DNA from: JAFAGO01 sp031987605
GTDB lineage: Bacteria; Bacteroidota; Bacteroidia; Flavobacteriales; Weeksellaceae
Assembly (NCBI GenBank): GCA_031987605.1
Contig: DALZZF010000009.1
Location: forward strand, 49,119-113,118
Length of the DNA stretch: 64,000 nt
Reading direction: 5' to 3'
In this document: one piece after another, positions 23,537 to 31,570 of the stretch
Layout of the letters: every line of letters begins with the position of its first letter
Numbering within the stretch: position 1 is the first letter of the stretch
Notes under the pieces: generated by a model
What the model was told of the DNA's origin: nothing
The model's input: only the letters and a program-made list of their open reading frames with translations
Database searches by the model: none
Made by a program: the position numbers and the translations under genes

Positions 23537-24463
23537 ATGGAAAGCAATACCAAAATACAGCGGTTACAGAAATTTTCTGCATACAAAGGAATTTTTCTTG
23601 CACTTATGGCGGCTTCATTATGGGGAATTTCGGGAACCTTCGGGCAATATGTTTTTCAGCAGAAAGACATTAATGTAGAGTGGTTGATGTCTGTAAGAAT
23701 GCTTGTTTCTGGCGGAATTTTACTATTGTATTTATTGATAAAAAATCCGGAGGAAGCACTTTCAATTTGGAAAAACAGAAAAGATTCCCTCCAACTTTTG
23801 GTATTCAGTTTTACGGGAATGCTCGCGGTTCAGTATACATATTTTGCCACCATTAAATTATCGAATGCCGCGACCGCAACGGTTTTACAATATGCCGGAC
23901 CCGTTTTGATTGCAGTTTACCTTTCCTTAAAAAGCAAAAAACTCCCCAAACCTTTGGAAATCCTTGCGATTGCTCTTGCCGTTTTGGGAACATTTCTTTT
24001 GGTTACTCATGCCAATATTTCTACGCTTACTATTTCTCCTGAAGCTCTGATAATGGGCATTGCATCTGCATTTGCTTTGGCGATATATACTTTACAACCT
24101 GTGTCTTTGCTAAAAAAATACAGTTCCATGTCCATCGTTGCCTGGGCAATGTTAATTGGTGGAACCGCAATGTCTTTTGTGAAGTCGCCCTTTCACATTG
24201 AGGGAATCTGGGATTTTTCCACATTTTCCTCTGTTATTTTTATTATTCTCTTCGGAACATTGGTGGCATTTTATGCTTTTATGACTTCGGTAAAACTTGT
24301 TGGTGGACAAAAATCGAGTCTTTTGGCCACTGCAGAACCTTTATCAGCAACACTCATTGCCGTTTTATGGCTTCAGATTCCATTTACGACCATGGATTAT
24401 CTCGGCAGCATCTGTATTGTTTCTACGATTTTTATCCTGAGCGCAGATAAAAGAAAGTCTTAG
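23537..24463 (+). CDS. EamA/DMT-family transporter
   Basis: 308 residues with ten predicted membrane helices in two EamA repeats (about 15-155 and 170-305); the first opens with GIFLALMAASLWGISGTFGQ and the second with GIASAFALAIYTLQP. Family members export amino acids or other small metabolites by proton exchange. Divergently paired with an Lrp/AsnC regulator, which suggests an amino acid-related substrate; this is inference. Converges with the esterase gene downstream. Confidence 0.9.
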   Translation: MESNTKIQRLQKFSAYKGIFLALMAASLWGISGTFGQYVFQQKDINVEWLMSVRMLVSGGILLLYLLIKNPEEALSIWKNRKDSLQLLVFSFTGMLAVQYTYFATIKLSNAATATVLQYAGPVLIAVYLSLKSKKLPKPLEILAIALAVLGTFLLVTHANISTLTISPEALIMGIASAFALAIYTLQPVSLLKKYSSMSIVAWAMLIGGTAMSFVKSPFHIEGIWDFSTFSSVIFIILFGTLVAFYAFMTSVKLVGGQKSSLLATAEPLSATLIAVLWLQIPFTTMDYLGSICIVSTIFILSADKRKS

Positions 24464-24474
24464 AGACTGTAATA

Positions 24475-24502
24475 AGTTTGTAAAATAAAACGATCACAAA
24501 CT
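24475..24502. terminator. Weak hairpin between eamA and esterase genes
   Basis: AGTTTGT (24475-24481) and ACAAACT (24496-24502) with a 14-base loop; no clear T run. Possible terminator of converging genes. Confidence 0.3.
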
Positions 24503-24517
24503 CTTAAAAAAGAAAAA

Positions 24518-25513
24518 TTATCGGATTTGTGATTTTGCGAAATCAACCATTTTTCGGGCACGAATTTCCTGTTCTTCTTCACTGATATTATTGAAACCGT
24601 GATTTCCATCTTTTACAATTTCCAGTGCAGATGTAATCTTTCGGTTTTGAAGTTCTTTTAGTAAATTTTTGGATTGTGAAATTGGAACTACATTATCTTT
24701 TGTACCATGCAGAATTAAAGTAGGCACCGCTCCATCCAGATAATTCACCGGAGAAATCTTATCCATAAAAATATGAATTGCCGGTTTCGTTTCATTGGAA
24801 ATCGACATTCCAGAAACAGCAAAAATCAGTTTACTGCGAATATCCAGAATATTTTTCGAAAAAATCTTTGCCAACCATAATTTGAATTTCCCTGCATTCA
24901 CCTGAAAAATAGTGTTCATTTCCGTAGGTCCGAAATTATCCAGAACATAATTGGATTTTGCAGAATATTGGGATAGTTCGCCATCTCCAATAAAATCTTT
25001 ATCTGTGGAATATGCCGCCAACAACGCAAGATGTCCACCAGCTGAACCGCCCCAAAGCCCTAAATTTGTGGTATCGAAATGATACTCATTTTCGTTTTTC
25101 CGAATCCAGCGAACTGCATCTTTCGTGTCTTCAATCAGTGCCGGAAAATGAACTTCTTTGCTTGCCAAACGGTAATTAATGCTGACCACAGCAAAACCAT
25201 TTTCCAAAAGTTTCAGTACAGTTTTCTCAGTATAGGTATTGGTCGGAATATCTTTGTTGCCTTGCACCCAACCTCCACCGTGAATCTGCACCACTACAGG
25301 AAATTTTCCCTTTTCTGAATTTTTGGGAAGAAAAATATCCAGTAAAACTATCGTGCTGTCGTTCACTTTTTTATAAGGAATATCGGTAAAATGTCTGGAA
25401 TTTTCGGGAACTTTTGTGCTCACCATATAGTTTTGTTGCGCAAATGCAAAAAACGGAAAAACCATAAAAATGGAAAAGAGGATTGTGCGGAAAAGAGAAT
25501 ATTGAGCTTTCAT
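24518..25513 (-). CDS. Exported alpha/beta hydrolase (BD-FAE/esterase type)
   Basis: 331 residues. Signal peptide ending FFAFAQ (21-26). Oxyanion motif HGGGW (78-82), nucleophile elbow GGSAGG (155-160, Ser157), late Asp in HGTKDNVVP and His in DGNHGF complete the triad. The fold matches carboxylesterase/feruloyl-esterase-like hydrolases acting outside the cytoplasm; substrate unknown. It starts one base after the DUF3037 stop, so it is the third gene of the HipA-like/DUF3037 operon, an unexpected partner for cytoplasmic proteins. Confidence 0.88.
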   Translation of the reverse strand: MKAQYSLFRTILFSIFMVFPFFAFAQQNYMVSTKVPENSRHFTDIPYKKVNDSTIVLLDIFLPKNSEKGKFPVVVQIHGGGWVQGNKDIPTNTYTEKTVLKLLENGFAVVSINYRLASKEVHFPALIEDTKDAVRWIRKNENEYHFDTTNLGLWGGSAGGHLALLAAYSTDKDFIGDGELSQYSAKSNYVLDNFGPTEMNTIFQVNAGKFKLWLAKIFSKNILDIRSKLIFAVSGMSISNETKPAIHIFMDKISPVNYLDGAVPTLILHGTKDNVVPISQSKNLLKELQNRKITSALEIVKDGNHGFNNISEEEQEIRARKMVDFAKSQIR

Positions 25514-25514
25514 A

Positions 25515-25898
25515 TTATTTTACAAGTTCTTCAAATAAACGGTTAAAAGTTGCTTCTAAATTTTTGGATTTTCCGGGATGCGGTCGGGATGTCTGGATTA
25601 CCGCACTTCTTACCGCTGTCAGCCAACGGAAGCGTTCGGGAATTTCCAGTTGGGCAATCGGTCCACCGTCTTTTTCTCCGGCAGCGATTTTTTTAAAATT
25701 TTCGAGATTGGCGTGCACCTCATCATATTCCAGTTTGGAATGCATCAGTTTAAATTTATCCGGACACAGATGAAATTCCACGCGGATGTATTTTTCTTTT
25801 TTTGAAAACATCACGAGTCCGATGTTGAAAAATTCCTCTCTTTCAACCTTCGGAACCAAGCGAATTACGGCATATTCGTATATTTTATCCTCTTGCAT
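25515..25898 (-). CDS. DUF3037 protein
   Basis: 127 residues of a single DUF3037 domain: YEYAVIRLVPKVEREEFFNI near the N-terminus and LTAVRSAVIQTSRPHPG near the C-terminus. Function unknown. Its first 14 bases overlap the end of the HipA-like kinase gene, the coupling expected of partners, and this pair recurs as neighbours in many genomes. No signal peptide; cytoplasmic. Confidence 0.88.
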   Translation of the reverse strand: MQEDKIYEYAVIRLVPKVEREEFFNIGLVMFSKKEKYIRVEFHLCPDKFKLMHSKLEYDEVHANLENFKKIAAGEKDGGPIAQLEIPERFRWLTAVRSAVIQTSRPHPGKSKNLEATFNRLFEELVK

Positions 25899-26664
25899 TT
25901 TTGGCTTCGTTTAAAAAGATTTCAGAATTTTCCAGTCGTGTTTTCAGGAAATTAAAATACACTTCGCGGATTTCTTCGGGAGATTCTTCCGCATCGTTCC
26001 ACTGCAGCCAGTCTTCAGGAATAAGATTCACGATTTCACGAAAAATCTCATCGTTTAAAATTCCTTTTGCAAAAGCATCGGCTTCATCCAGTTTTGCAGC
26101 TTGCGGAAGCAAAACATGGTCTTTTATATACTTAAACGGTGTTTTTGCAGCCGCATCAAAATTCTGCCACGAATGATGAAAATAGAAAGAAGCGCCGTTA
26201 TCAATCACCCACAATTCCTTGTGCCACCAAAGCAGATTGGTATTTTTAAAAGTACGGTCGATATTGGTGATGAACGCATCCAACCATACAATTTTTGAAG
26301 CCAGAAGCGGATCTATTTTCATGCTCGGTTCGTATGCAATGGCACCGGAAAGATAATGCAGGCCGAGATTTAACCCTTCGGAAAATTTCAGCAAATCCTG
26401 AATTTCTTCGTCAGCTTCCGTTCTTCCGAAATCCACATCCAGATTCGCAAATACCATTTCAGGAATGTTTAATCCCAAAACTTCTGCGATTTTTCCGCCC
26501 AGCAATTCAGAAATCAGCATTTTCACGCCGTGTCCGGCTCCGCGGAATTTCAGTACATATTTAAAATCGTCGTCGGCTTCCGCCAAAGCGGGCAAACTTC
26601 CGCCTTCGCGCAGCGGAAGAATGTAGCGCATCACGGTAACCGTACGTAAGGATAAATCTTTCAT
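25885..26664 (-). CDS. HipA-like kinase family protein
   Basis: 259 residues, shorter than HipA (about 440) and without its N-terminal lobe extension. Kinase residues are visible: the ATP-site lysine region YVLKFRGAG (36-44), the catalytic segment NIDRTFKN (134-141, Asp136 and Asn141) and the metal-binding Asp155 in VIDNG. No HipB-type antitoxin is adjacent; instead DUF3037 overlaps by 14 bases. Whether it phosphorylates a protein target like HipA is unknown. A -7 box lies 7 bases before the ATG. Confidence 0.85.
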   Translation of the reverse strand: MKDLSLRTVTVMRYILPLREGGSLPALAEADDDFKYVLKFRGAGHGVKMLISELLGGKIAEVLGLNIPEMVFANLDVDFGRTEADEEIQDLLKFSEGLNLGLHYLSGAIAYEPSMKIDPLLASKIVWLDAFITNIDRTFKNTNLLWWHKELWVIDNGASFYFHHSWQNFDAAAKTPFKYIKDHVLLPQAAKLDEADAFAKGILNDEIFREIVNLIPEDWLQWNDAEESPEEIREVYFNFLKTRLENSEIFLNEAKNARG

Positions 26665-26671
26665 TTGGCTT

Positions 26672-26679
26672 CAAAAATA
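26672..26679 (-). promoter_or_regulatory. -7 box of HipA-like/DUF3037/esterase operon
   Basis: TATTTTTG on the minus strand, 7 bases before the ATG; very short leader. Confidence 0.55.
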
Positions 26680-26767
26680 CAACTTTCGGGACGAATTTAT
26701 TGATGGGTTTTTGGGAAATATTAAAACATTTCGTAATTTGGTCGTTCATCCAAAATCAGAAGAAACA

Positions 26768-26884
26768 ATGACCTGTTCTGCTCAGTTTATGTACAGAAAC
26801 TGCAATCTTTCGCGATTGCTGCAGTCGTTGTATTACCTTCATACAGACGCTTACCTTCAACACTCAAAAGAGTTTATTTTATAA
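26768..26884 (+). CDS. Possible 38-codon small ORF
   Basis: In the 374-base gap 26665-27038 a frame from ATG to TAA encodes 38 residues (MTCSAQFMYR...HSKEFIL), not recognised. It is followed at once by a GC-rich 8-bp hairpin (26886-26907). A near -7 box TAATTTGG sits 27 bases upstream. Composition is not clearly coding; low confidence. Nothing else is seen in this gap. Confidence 0.15.
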   Translation: MTCSAQFMYRNCNLSRLLQSLYYLHTDAYLQHSKEFIL

Positions 26885-26885
26885 G

Positions 26886-26907
26886 CCCTGTCTCAATCCA
26901 GACAGGG
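26886..26907. other. 8-bp hairpin after small ORF
   Basis: CCCTGTCT-CAATCC-AGACAGGG. No T run follows, so it is not a typical terminator; it could be an RNA structure. Confidence 0.4.
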
Positions 26908-27038
26908 AATTTCCTACGGTTTATTTTTCAGATTTTATCCTGCGAAACCTTTTTCGGAGTTTATCCAAAAGGGGTTGGATTGCATGTATCCGGAAAAAAT
27001 CTTCAGTTTATTATTTAAAAAAATTAAATTTAAAAATC

Positions 27039-27422
27039 ATGTCAGAACAAAAAATCATTGTAACCACGGGGATTTATGATATCATCAAAGATCATATCCG
27101 CAGAAAAAGAGTAACACCAAAGGAAGAAAAAATCCTAACCGAACAACTTCGGAACGCCACACAGGTTTTGCGTAGGAATCTTCCCGAAAATCGTGTCACT
27201 GTAAACCGAAAAGTCACCATAAAAGACCATACTTCGGGCGAGGAGAAAGAATATATTTTCGTTTCCACCACCAAAGCAAAACCGAAAAAAAATAAATATT
27301 CCATTCTTTCGGATATTGCTGTCGCAACGGTTGGTTCTAAAGTCGGCGATAAAATCGACTGGCCTTTCCGCGATGGAGAAAGGACGGTAGAGATTATAAA
27401 AGTAGAACCTTTTGAGTATTAA
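27039..27422 (+). CDS. GreA/GreB C-terminal domain (Rnk-like) factor
   Basis: 127 residues. The second half matches the FKBP-like C-terminal domain of GreA/GreB (YSILSDIAVATVGSKVGDKI, then DWPFRDGERTVEIIKVEPF), while the N-terminal part is a short helical region, not the full coiled-coil needed to reach the polymerase active site. Such proteins bind RNA polymerase and may compete with GreA, as Rnk does. Single gene; a MITE-like element lies directly after it. Confidence 0.8.
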   Translation: MSEQKIIVTTGIYDIIKDHIRRKRVTPKEEKILTEQLRNATQVLRRNLPENRVTVNRKVTIKDHTSGEEKEYIFVSTTKAKPKKNKYSILSDIAVATVGSKVGDKIDWPFRDGERTVEIIKVEPFEY

Positions 27423-27434
27423 TTGAAAGGTGTA

Positions 27435-27609
27435 TAAATTTTACCGATTTTTTTATGTATTTTTTGCTTAATGTTTGATATTTGAAGATTTAGCGGGCTA
27501 AACAAAAATAGGAAGTTGATTGCTTCGTTCCTCGCAATAACACGTTCAAAAGAGCATCAAAATTTGGCAAAGATGATTTTTATAGTCTCTAAAAAATCGG
27601 TAAAATTTA
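27435..27609. mobile_element. MITE-like element with 19-bp terminal inverted repeats
   Basis: TAAATTTTACCGATTTTTT (27435-27453) is perfectly inverted at 27591-27609. The 137 bases between hold no ORF of note but contain ATTGC...GCAAT (27519-27538). No clear target-site duplication is visible. It fills the gap between two converging genes (Gre-like and lipA). Confidence 0.5.
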
Positions 27610-27618
27610 AACTGGATC

Positions 27619-28500
27619 TTAATGAATATGTTTTTCAGCATGATAAGAAGATCGCACCAAAGGCGAACTTTCCACATGGCGGAAACCAAGGCTGCGCGCG
27701 AAATCTCCATATTCATCAAATTCTTCCGGAGTGATGAATTTTTTTACGGGAAGATGTTTTTGGGTAGGCTGTAAATACTGACCAATAGTAATAATATCCA
27801 CATTTGCATTCCTGATGTCTTCAATGGTTTGGAAAACTTCATCTTTTTCCTCACCCAAACCGAGCATTACACCAGTTTTGGTTCGGCGCTGTCCGGCTTC
27901 TTTCAGATATTTTAAAACACCAAGGCTTCTTTCATATTTGGCCTGAATACGCACTTCACGCGTTAAACGCGCCACCGTTTCCATATTGTGGGAAATGACT
28001 TCTGGCGCTACTTCCACCATACGGTCAAGATGTTTGTGGATACCCTGAAAATCCGGAATTAAGGTTTCCATCGTGGTTCCGGGAGAAATTCGGCGTACTG
28101 CATTTACTGTTTCTGCCCAAAGTATGGATCCCATATCTTTCAGATCGTCGCGGTCTACAGAAGTAAGCACCGCATGTTTGATTTTCATTAATTTGATGGA
28201 GCGTGCCACTTTTTCGGGTTCGTCCCAGTTTACATCCAAAGGTTTTCCGGTTTTTACCCCACAAAATCCGCAACTTCGGGTACAGATGTTTCCCAAAATC
28301 ATAAATGTAGCAGTACCTTCTCCCCAACATTCACCCATATTCGGACAGCTTCCGCTTTGGCAAATGGTGTTCAGTTTATACTTATCGACCAAAGTACGCA
28401 ATTCGCGGTAATTCTTTCCTGTAGGGAGTTTTACGCGTATCCATTTTGGTTTTCCAGTACTTACGGATGTTGCTGGTTGTTCTTGTGTTTCGCTCTTCAT
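27619..28500 (-). CDS. lipA: Lipoyl synthase
   Basis: 293 residues. Auxiliary 4Fe-4S ligands Cys47, Cys52 and Cys58 (CQSGSCPNMGEC) and radical SAM cluster Cys73, Cys77 and Cys80 (CTRSCGFC); the C-terminal RSSY serine ligand is also present. It inserts two sulfurs into octanoyl chains on lipoyl domains. Complete and single-gene; lipB is not in the window. A -7 box TAATTTTG and a nearby dyad lie upstream. Confidence 0.97.
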   Translation of the reverse strand: MKSETQEQPATSVSTGKPKWIRVKLPTGKNYRELRTLVDKYKLNTICQSGSCPNMGECWGEGTATFMILGNICTRSCGFCGVKTGKPLDVNWDEPEKVARSIKLMKIKHAVLTSVDRDDLKDMGSILWAETVNAVRRISPGTTMETLIPDFQGIHKHLDRMVEVAPEVISHNMETVARLTREVRIQAKYERSLGVLKYLKEAGQRRTKTGVMLGLGEEKDEVFQTIEDIRNANVDIITIGQYLQPTQKHLPVKKFITPEEFDEYGDFARSLGFRHVESSPLVRSSYHAEKHIH

Positions 28501-28514
28501 AATAAAAATCTGTT

Positions 28515-28522
28515 CAAAATTA
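28515..28522 (-). promoter_or_regulatory. -7 box of lipA
   Basis: TAATTTTG on the minus strand, 14 bases before the ATG. Confidence 0.6.
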
Positions 28523-28532
28523 AGGAATATTT

Positions 28533-28546
28533 TACAAGTGCTTGTA
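28533..28546. promoter_or_regulatory. Dyad upstream of lipA promoter
   Basis: TACAAG-TG-CTTGTA, 6-bp arms, in the -20 to -35 region of lipA; candidate repressor site. Confidence 0.3.
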
Positions 28547-28660
28547 CTGGGATTCTATTTTTAAATGATAGACAAAGAATTCAGCAAGAAAGTTAAAATC
28601 TCAATACAAACATTGCCTTGTTTTTAACTATTTAATTTCCTTTCACTTTTTCCTCAAAAA

Positions 28661-30214
28661 TTACTTTTTCCGAATCAGCCAAAGCCCGGCAAAGGTGAGC
28701 AAACCGTTCAAAATAATCAGTTCAACACCGATTTTGTAATCGGAATAATTGGTGAACAGATAATTGATGATGTAGGTGAGAACTGGTGCGATTAAAGTTA
28801 CCGCAAGAATTCCGTATTTTTTATCAATCTGATATTTGGTCAAAATTCCGAAAGCAAAAAGTCCCAATAACGGACCGTAAGTATAACCGGCAACTTCCAT
28901 AATCAGATATACAATTGATTTGTCATCAATCGCCTTAAAAATCATAATCAGAATAAAGAAAATCACCGCAAATGTGAGGTGCACTTTCATTCTTAAAGAT
29001 TTTTTCTGTTTTTCTGTTTTAGTCTGGTCTTCATTAATATTGAGCAAATCCACACAAAAAGAACTTGTAACTGCAGTCAAAGCACCGTCTGCAGAAGGGA
29101 AAAGCGCAGAAATCAATCCGATAATAAAAATTACGGAAATAATAAGTGGAAAATATCCGTTCAGGGAAAGCGCCGGGAAGAGATCATCGCCCATAATATT
29201 GTTTACATTTCCGGCAGCATCTTTAAACCCGAAAATATTAGTAATACTTTCCTGTCCGTTGATTACCTGAGTTAAGGTTTCATAAGTGGCACCGTTTTGC
29301 ATGGCAAAAAGATACAGCAGCCCACCTAAAAACAAAAATGCCAGATTTACAAAAAGCAGTGTTACGGCAAATGTGAGCATGTTTTTTTTAGAATTTTTCA
29401 CATTATCCACCGAGATATTTTTCTGCATCATTTCCTGATCGAGCCCGGTCATGGCAATGGTGATGAACATTCCACCCAGAAGCGTTTTCAGAAAATAAGT
29501 TTTGGAATTAACATCTGTATTGATGAAGTGCGTATAATTTTTCTGTTCCAGAATAGTATAGGCTTCCCCGAAAGATAAATTCAAATTGGAAAGAATGTAC
29601 ACAATGCAGGCGATTAAACTGATAATCATAAAAGAGGTTTGCAACGTATCGGTAATCACAATGGTTTTTACGCCACCCTCAAAAGTATACAGCAAAATCA
29701 TCAGCAAAAGAACGAAAGATGTTACCCAAAACGGAACTCCCAAAGGTCCAAGAAGGAAAATCTGAAGAATATTAACAACGAGATAAAGCCGGGCTGTTGC
29801 TCCGATTGCTCTGGAAATGATGAAGAAAATTGAACCGATTTTATGGGCTTCCACATTGAATCTTTTTCCCAGATAAGTGTAAATGGACGTGAGATTCATA
29901 CGGTAATAGAGCGGTAAGAGAACGCCGGCAACAATGAAGTAGCCGAGGAAAAACCCGATAACCATCATATAATATTCAAAACCGCCGAATTTGTTTTCTC
30001 CAAGCAGTTTTCCAACTGTTCCGGGCACAGAAATAAAAGTTACACCGCTTAAACTGGTTCCAATCATTCCGAATGCAACCAGCCACCATTTACTTTTTTT
30101 GTTTCCGATGAAAAAGGATTGGTTGTCCGAATTTCGGCTCGTAAAATAGGAAATCACCAAAAGTCCAATAAAATAGACAAAAACAAATAACAATAAAATA
30201 GTGGATGTATTCAT
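28661..30214 (-). CDS. Sodium:solute symporter (SSS family)
   Basis: 517 residues, 13-14 hydrophobic segments starting at residue 4. Family blocks include WWLVAFGMIGTSLSGVTFIS (about 43-62) and LISALFPSADGALTAVTSSF (about 363-382), the Na+-site region. Takes up an organic solute with Na+; the substrate (sugar, nucleoside, sialic acid or other) cannot be told from sequence or from neighbours. Single gene with -7 box TATATTTG at 30234-30241. Confidence 0.92.
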   Translation of the reverse strand: MNTSTILLLFVFVYFIGLLVISYFTSRNSDNQSFFIGNKKSKWWLVAFGMIGTSLSGVTFISVPGTVGKLLGENKFGGFEYYMMVIGFFLGYFIVAGVLLPLYYRMNLTSIYTYLGKRFNVEAHKIGSIFFIISRAIGATARLYLVVNILQIFLLGPLGVPFWVTSFVLLLMILLYTFEGGVKTIVITDTLQTSFMIISLIACIVYILSNLNLSFGEAYTILEQKNYTHFINTDVNSKTYFLKTLLGGMFITIAMTGLDQEMMQKNISVDNVKNSKKNMLTFAVTLLFVNLAFLFLGGLLYLFAMQNGATYETLTQVINGQESITNIFGFKDAAGNVNNIMGDDLFPALSLNGYFPLIISVIFIIGLISALFPSADGALTAVTSSFCVDLLNINEDQTKTEKQKKSLRMKVHLTFAVIFFILIMIFKAIDDKSIVYLIMEVAGYTYGPLLGLFAFGILTKYQIDKKYGILAVTLIAPVLTYIINYLFTNYSDYKIGVELIILNGLLTFAGLWLIRKK

Positions 30215-30233
30215 GCTGAATTTTTACAGAAAG

Positions 30234-30241
30234 CAAATATA
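30234..30241 (-). promoter_or_regulatory. -7 box of sodium:solute symporter gene
   Basis: TATATTTG on the minus strand, 19 bases before the ATG. Confidence 0.55.
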
Positions 30242-30268
30242 GTTTTTTGTGTGGGGAATGAAAAAATA

Positions 30269-30301
30269 AAACCTCATAGGTTTTCGAAACCTATGAGGTT
30301 T
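30269..30301. repeat. 15-bp palindromic hairpin
   Basis: AAACCTCATAGGTTT - TCG - AAACCTATGAGGTTT. Perfect stem with a 3-base loop between two leftward genes. May end the flavin reductase/GNAT transcript, or be a dispersed repetitive palindrome. Confidence 0.75.
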
Positions 30302-30324
30302 GTCCGGTGAACCACTTTTTCAAA

Positions 30325-30609
30325 TTAAGCCAAAACATCCTGCAAATCCGAATTTTTCTGAAAGGTGGCTTTGGCAAACGGACAGAGCGGAATGATTTTC
30401 ACATTCGTTTTCCGGGCAAAATCCACGGCGGCCAAAAGCATTACTTTCCCGATTCCTTTTCCGCCAAATGCTTCTTCCACTTCGGTATGATCGATGATGA
30501 ATTTATCGGTTCCGGCCCAGGTGTAGGTCATCAATCCGGCATGTTTTCCGCTGAAAAGCGCTTCAAAATCACCGTTTTTTTCAGTGTTGTGTTGTACCAC
30601 TTCTGTCAT
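30325..30609 (-). CDS. Small GNAT N-acetyltransferase (YjdJ type)
   Basis: 94 residues from ATG 30609: FSGKHAGLMTYTWAGTDKFI and HTEVEEAFGGKGIGKVMLLA (the acetyl-CoA loop GGKGIG), then IIPLCPFAKATF. This is the short single-domain GNAT group with N-acetyltransferase fold. The frame is open further up, but that stretch overlaps the flavin reductase gene. It starts one base after that gene's stop, so the two are translationally close. Substrate unknown. Confidence 0.88.
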   Translation of the reverse strand: MTEVVQHNTEKNGDFEALFSGKHAGLMTYTWAGTDKFIIDHTEVEEAFGGKGIGKVMLLAAVDFARKTNVKIIPLCPFAKATFQKNSDLQDVLA

Positions 30610-30610
30610 T

Positions 30611-31144
30611 TTATTTTGAAATTTTTGATTTAAAACTTGCTGTTTTTTCTTCGTGTTCCTTTTTGAAATCTGGCTGGATAATTCCGTTTTCATTATCGAA
30701 ATTTTCAAAAAATTTCGGAAGTTTAAACGTTTCTTTGATATCTGCACCAAATTGTGGAAAGAATTTTTCAGCTTCTGCCAGAACATTTCCACCGCCAAAT
30801 CCGCCCGGAGAAGTCGCCATCAGAAACATGGGTTTGTCCTGCCACACTTTCACATTGATCCGGGAACACCAGTCGAAAATATTCTTAAAAGCCGCGCTGT
30901 AAGAACGGTTGTGTTCTGCCAGAGAACAGATGATTACATCACATTTTTCAATTTGTTTCAGAAAATCATGCGCCTGATCCGGAAAACCGAATTTCTCGAG
31001 ATCTACCGAAAAAACGGGCATGGTGAAATCATTCAGATTCAGGAGGTTTACTTCATCATCCGTGAAAGATTCCAATGTATATTTTACCAGTTTCAGGTTG
31101 ATGGAAGCGGTGGATGTACTTCCTGCAAAAGCTAATATTTTCAT
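30611..31144 (-). CDS. NAD(P)H-dependent FMN reductase
   Basis: 177 residues, flavodoxin-like fold. FMN phosphate loop GSTSTASINLKL (8-19) and the later block AEHNRSYSAAFKNIFDWCSR and TSPGGFGGGN. Reduces flavins or quinones with NAD(P)H in the cytoplasm. First gene of a two-gene unit with a GNAT acetyltransferase. The 426 bases upstream (31145-31570) are very AT-rich and lack a gene. Confidence 0.9.
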   Translation of the reverse strand: MKILAFAGSTSTASINLKLVKYTLESFTDDEVNLLNLNDFTMPVFSVDLEKFGFPDQAHDFLKQIEKCDVIICSLAEHNRSYSAAFKNIFDWCSRINVKVWQDKPMFLMATSPGGFGGGNVLAEAEKFFPQFGADIKETFKLPKFFENFDNENGIIQPDFKKEHEEKTASFKSKISK

Positions 31145-31307
31145 CTAAATAAATTGAATTAAAAGGAAACGGACAATTATATTTTCAGCAGAAATATAGG
31201 AAAAATATTCGATTGGTTTTCATTCCTGAAAATAAGTCAAACGCATTAAAATATTATCAAATAATTATTAAATTACATTTATTTATTGAAATAAAATCAA
31301 TAAACAC

Positions 31308-31442
31308 AAAGATAAACAAAGATTTTTTATTTTTTTTAAACAATAATTTTAAGAAATACAAAGACATTTCATTTACGAATGTAATACGAAGAAAATTATT
31401 TTGTATTACTTTAATTAAGATTTATCGCCTTTGTTTATCTTT
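31308..31442. repeat. AT-rich nested inverted repeats in a 426-base gap
   Basis: Perfect 14-bp arms AAAGATAAACAAAG (31308-31321) and CTTTGTTTATCTTT (31429-31442) enclose GTAATAC (31381-31387) and GTATTAC (31403-31409). Nothing else is seen in 31145-31545 except low-complexity AT sequence. Confidence 0.55.
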
Positions 31443-31545
31443 ATTTAAAGATTTTTTGAATGAATTCTTCGTTTCCCTTTGCGTTATTTTAATGCGTATA
31501 ACTTGTCCTGAAAATCCTTTTTGCCGGTGCTGAATCAATTTTTGT

Positions 31546-31553
31546 TATTTTTG
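31546..31553 (+). promoter_or_regulatory. -7 box of araC-type gene
   Basis: TATTTTTG, 17 bases before the TTG start codon. Confidence 0.5.
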
Positions 31554-31570
31554 AACATTAAATTGCTTTT

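Noticed and set aside
30610..30798. N-terminal extension of the GNAT protein
   Set aside because: The extension overlaps the flavin reductase gene in another frame and has no family similarity; ATG 30609 is the natural start.
31213..31533. Open frame in the AT-rich gap before araC
   Set aside because: Sequence is almost only Ile, Lys, Asn and Phe from AT-rich DNA and contains the inverted repeats; no ribosome site or promoter.
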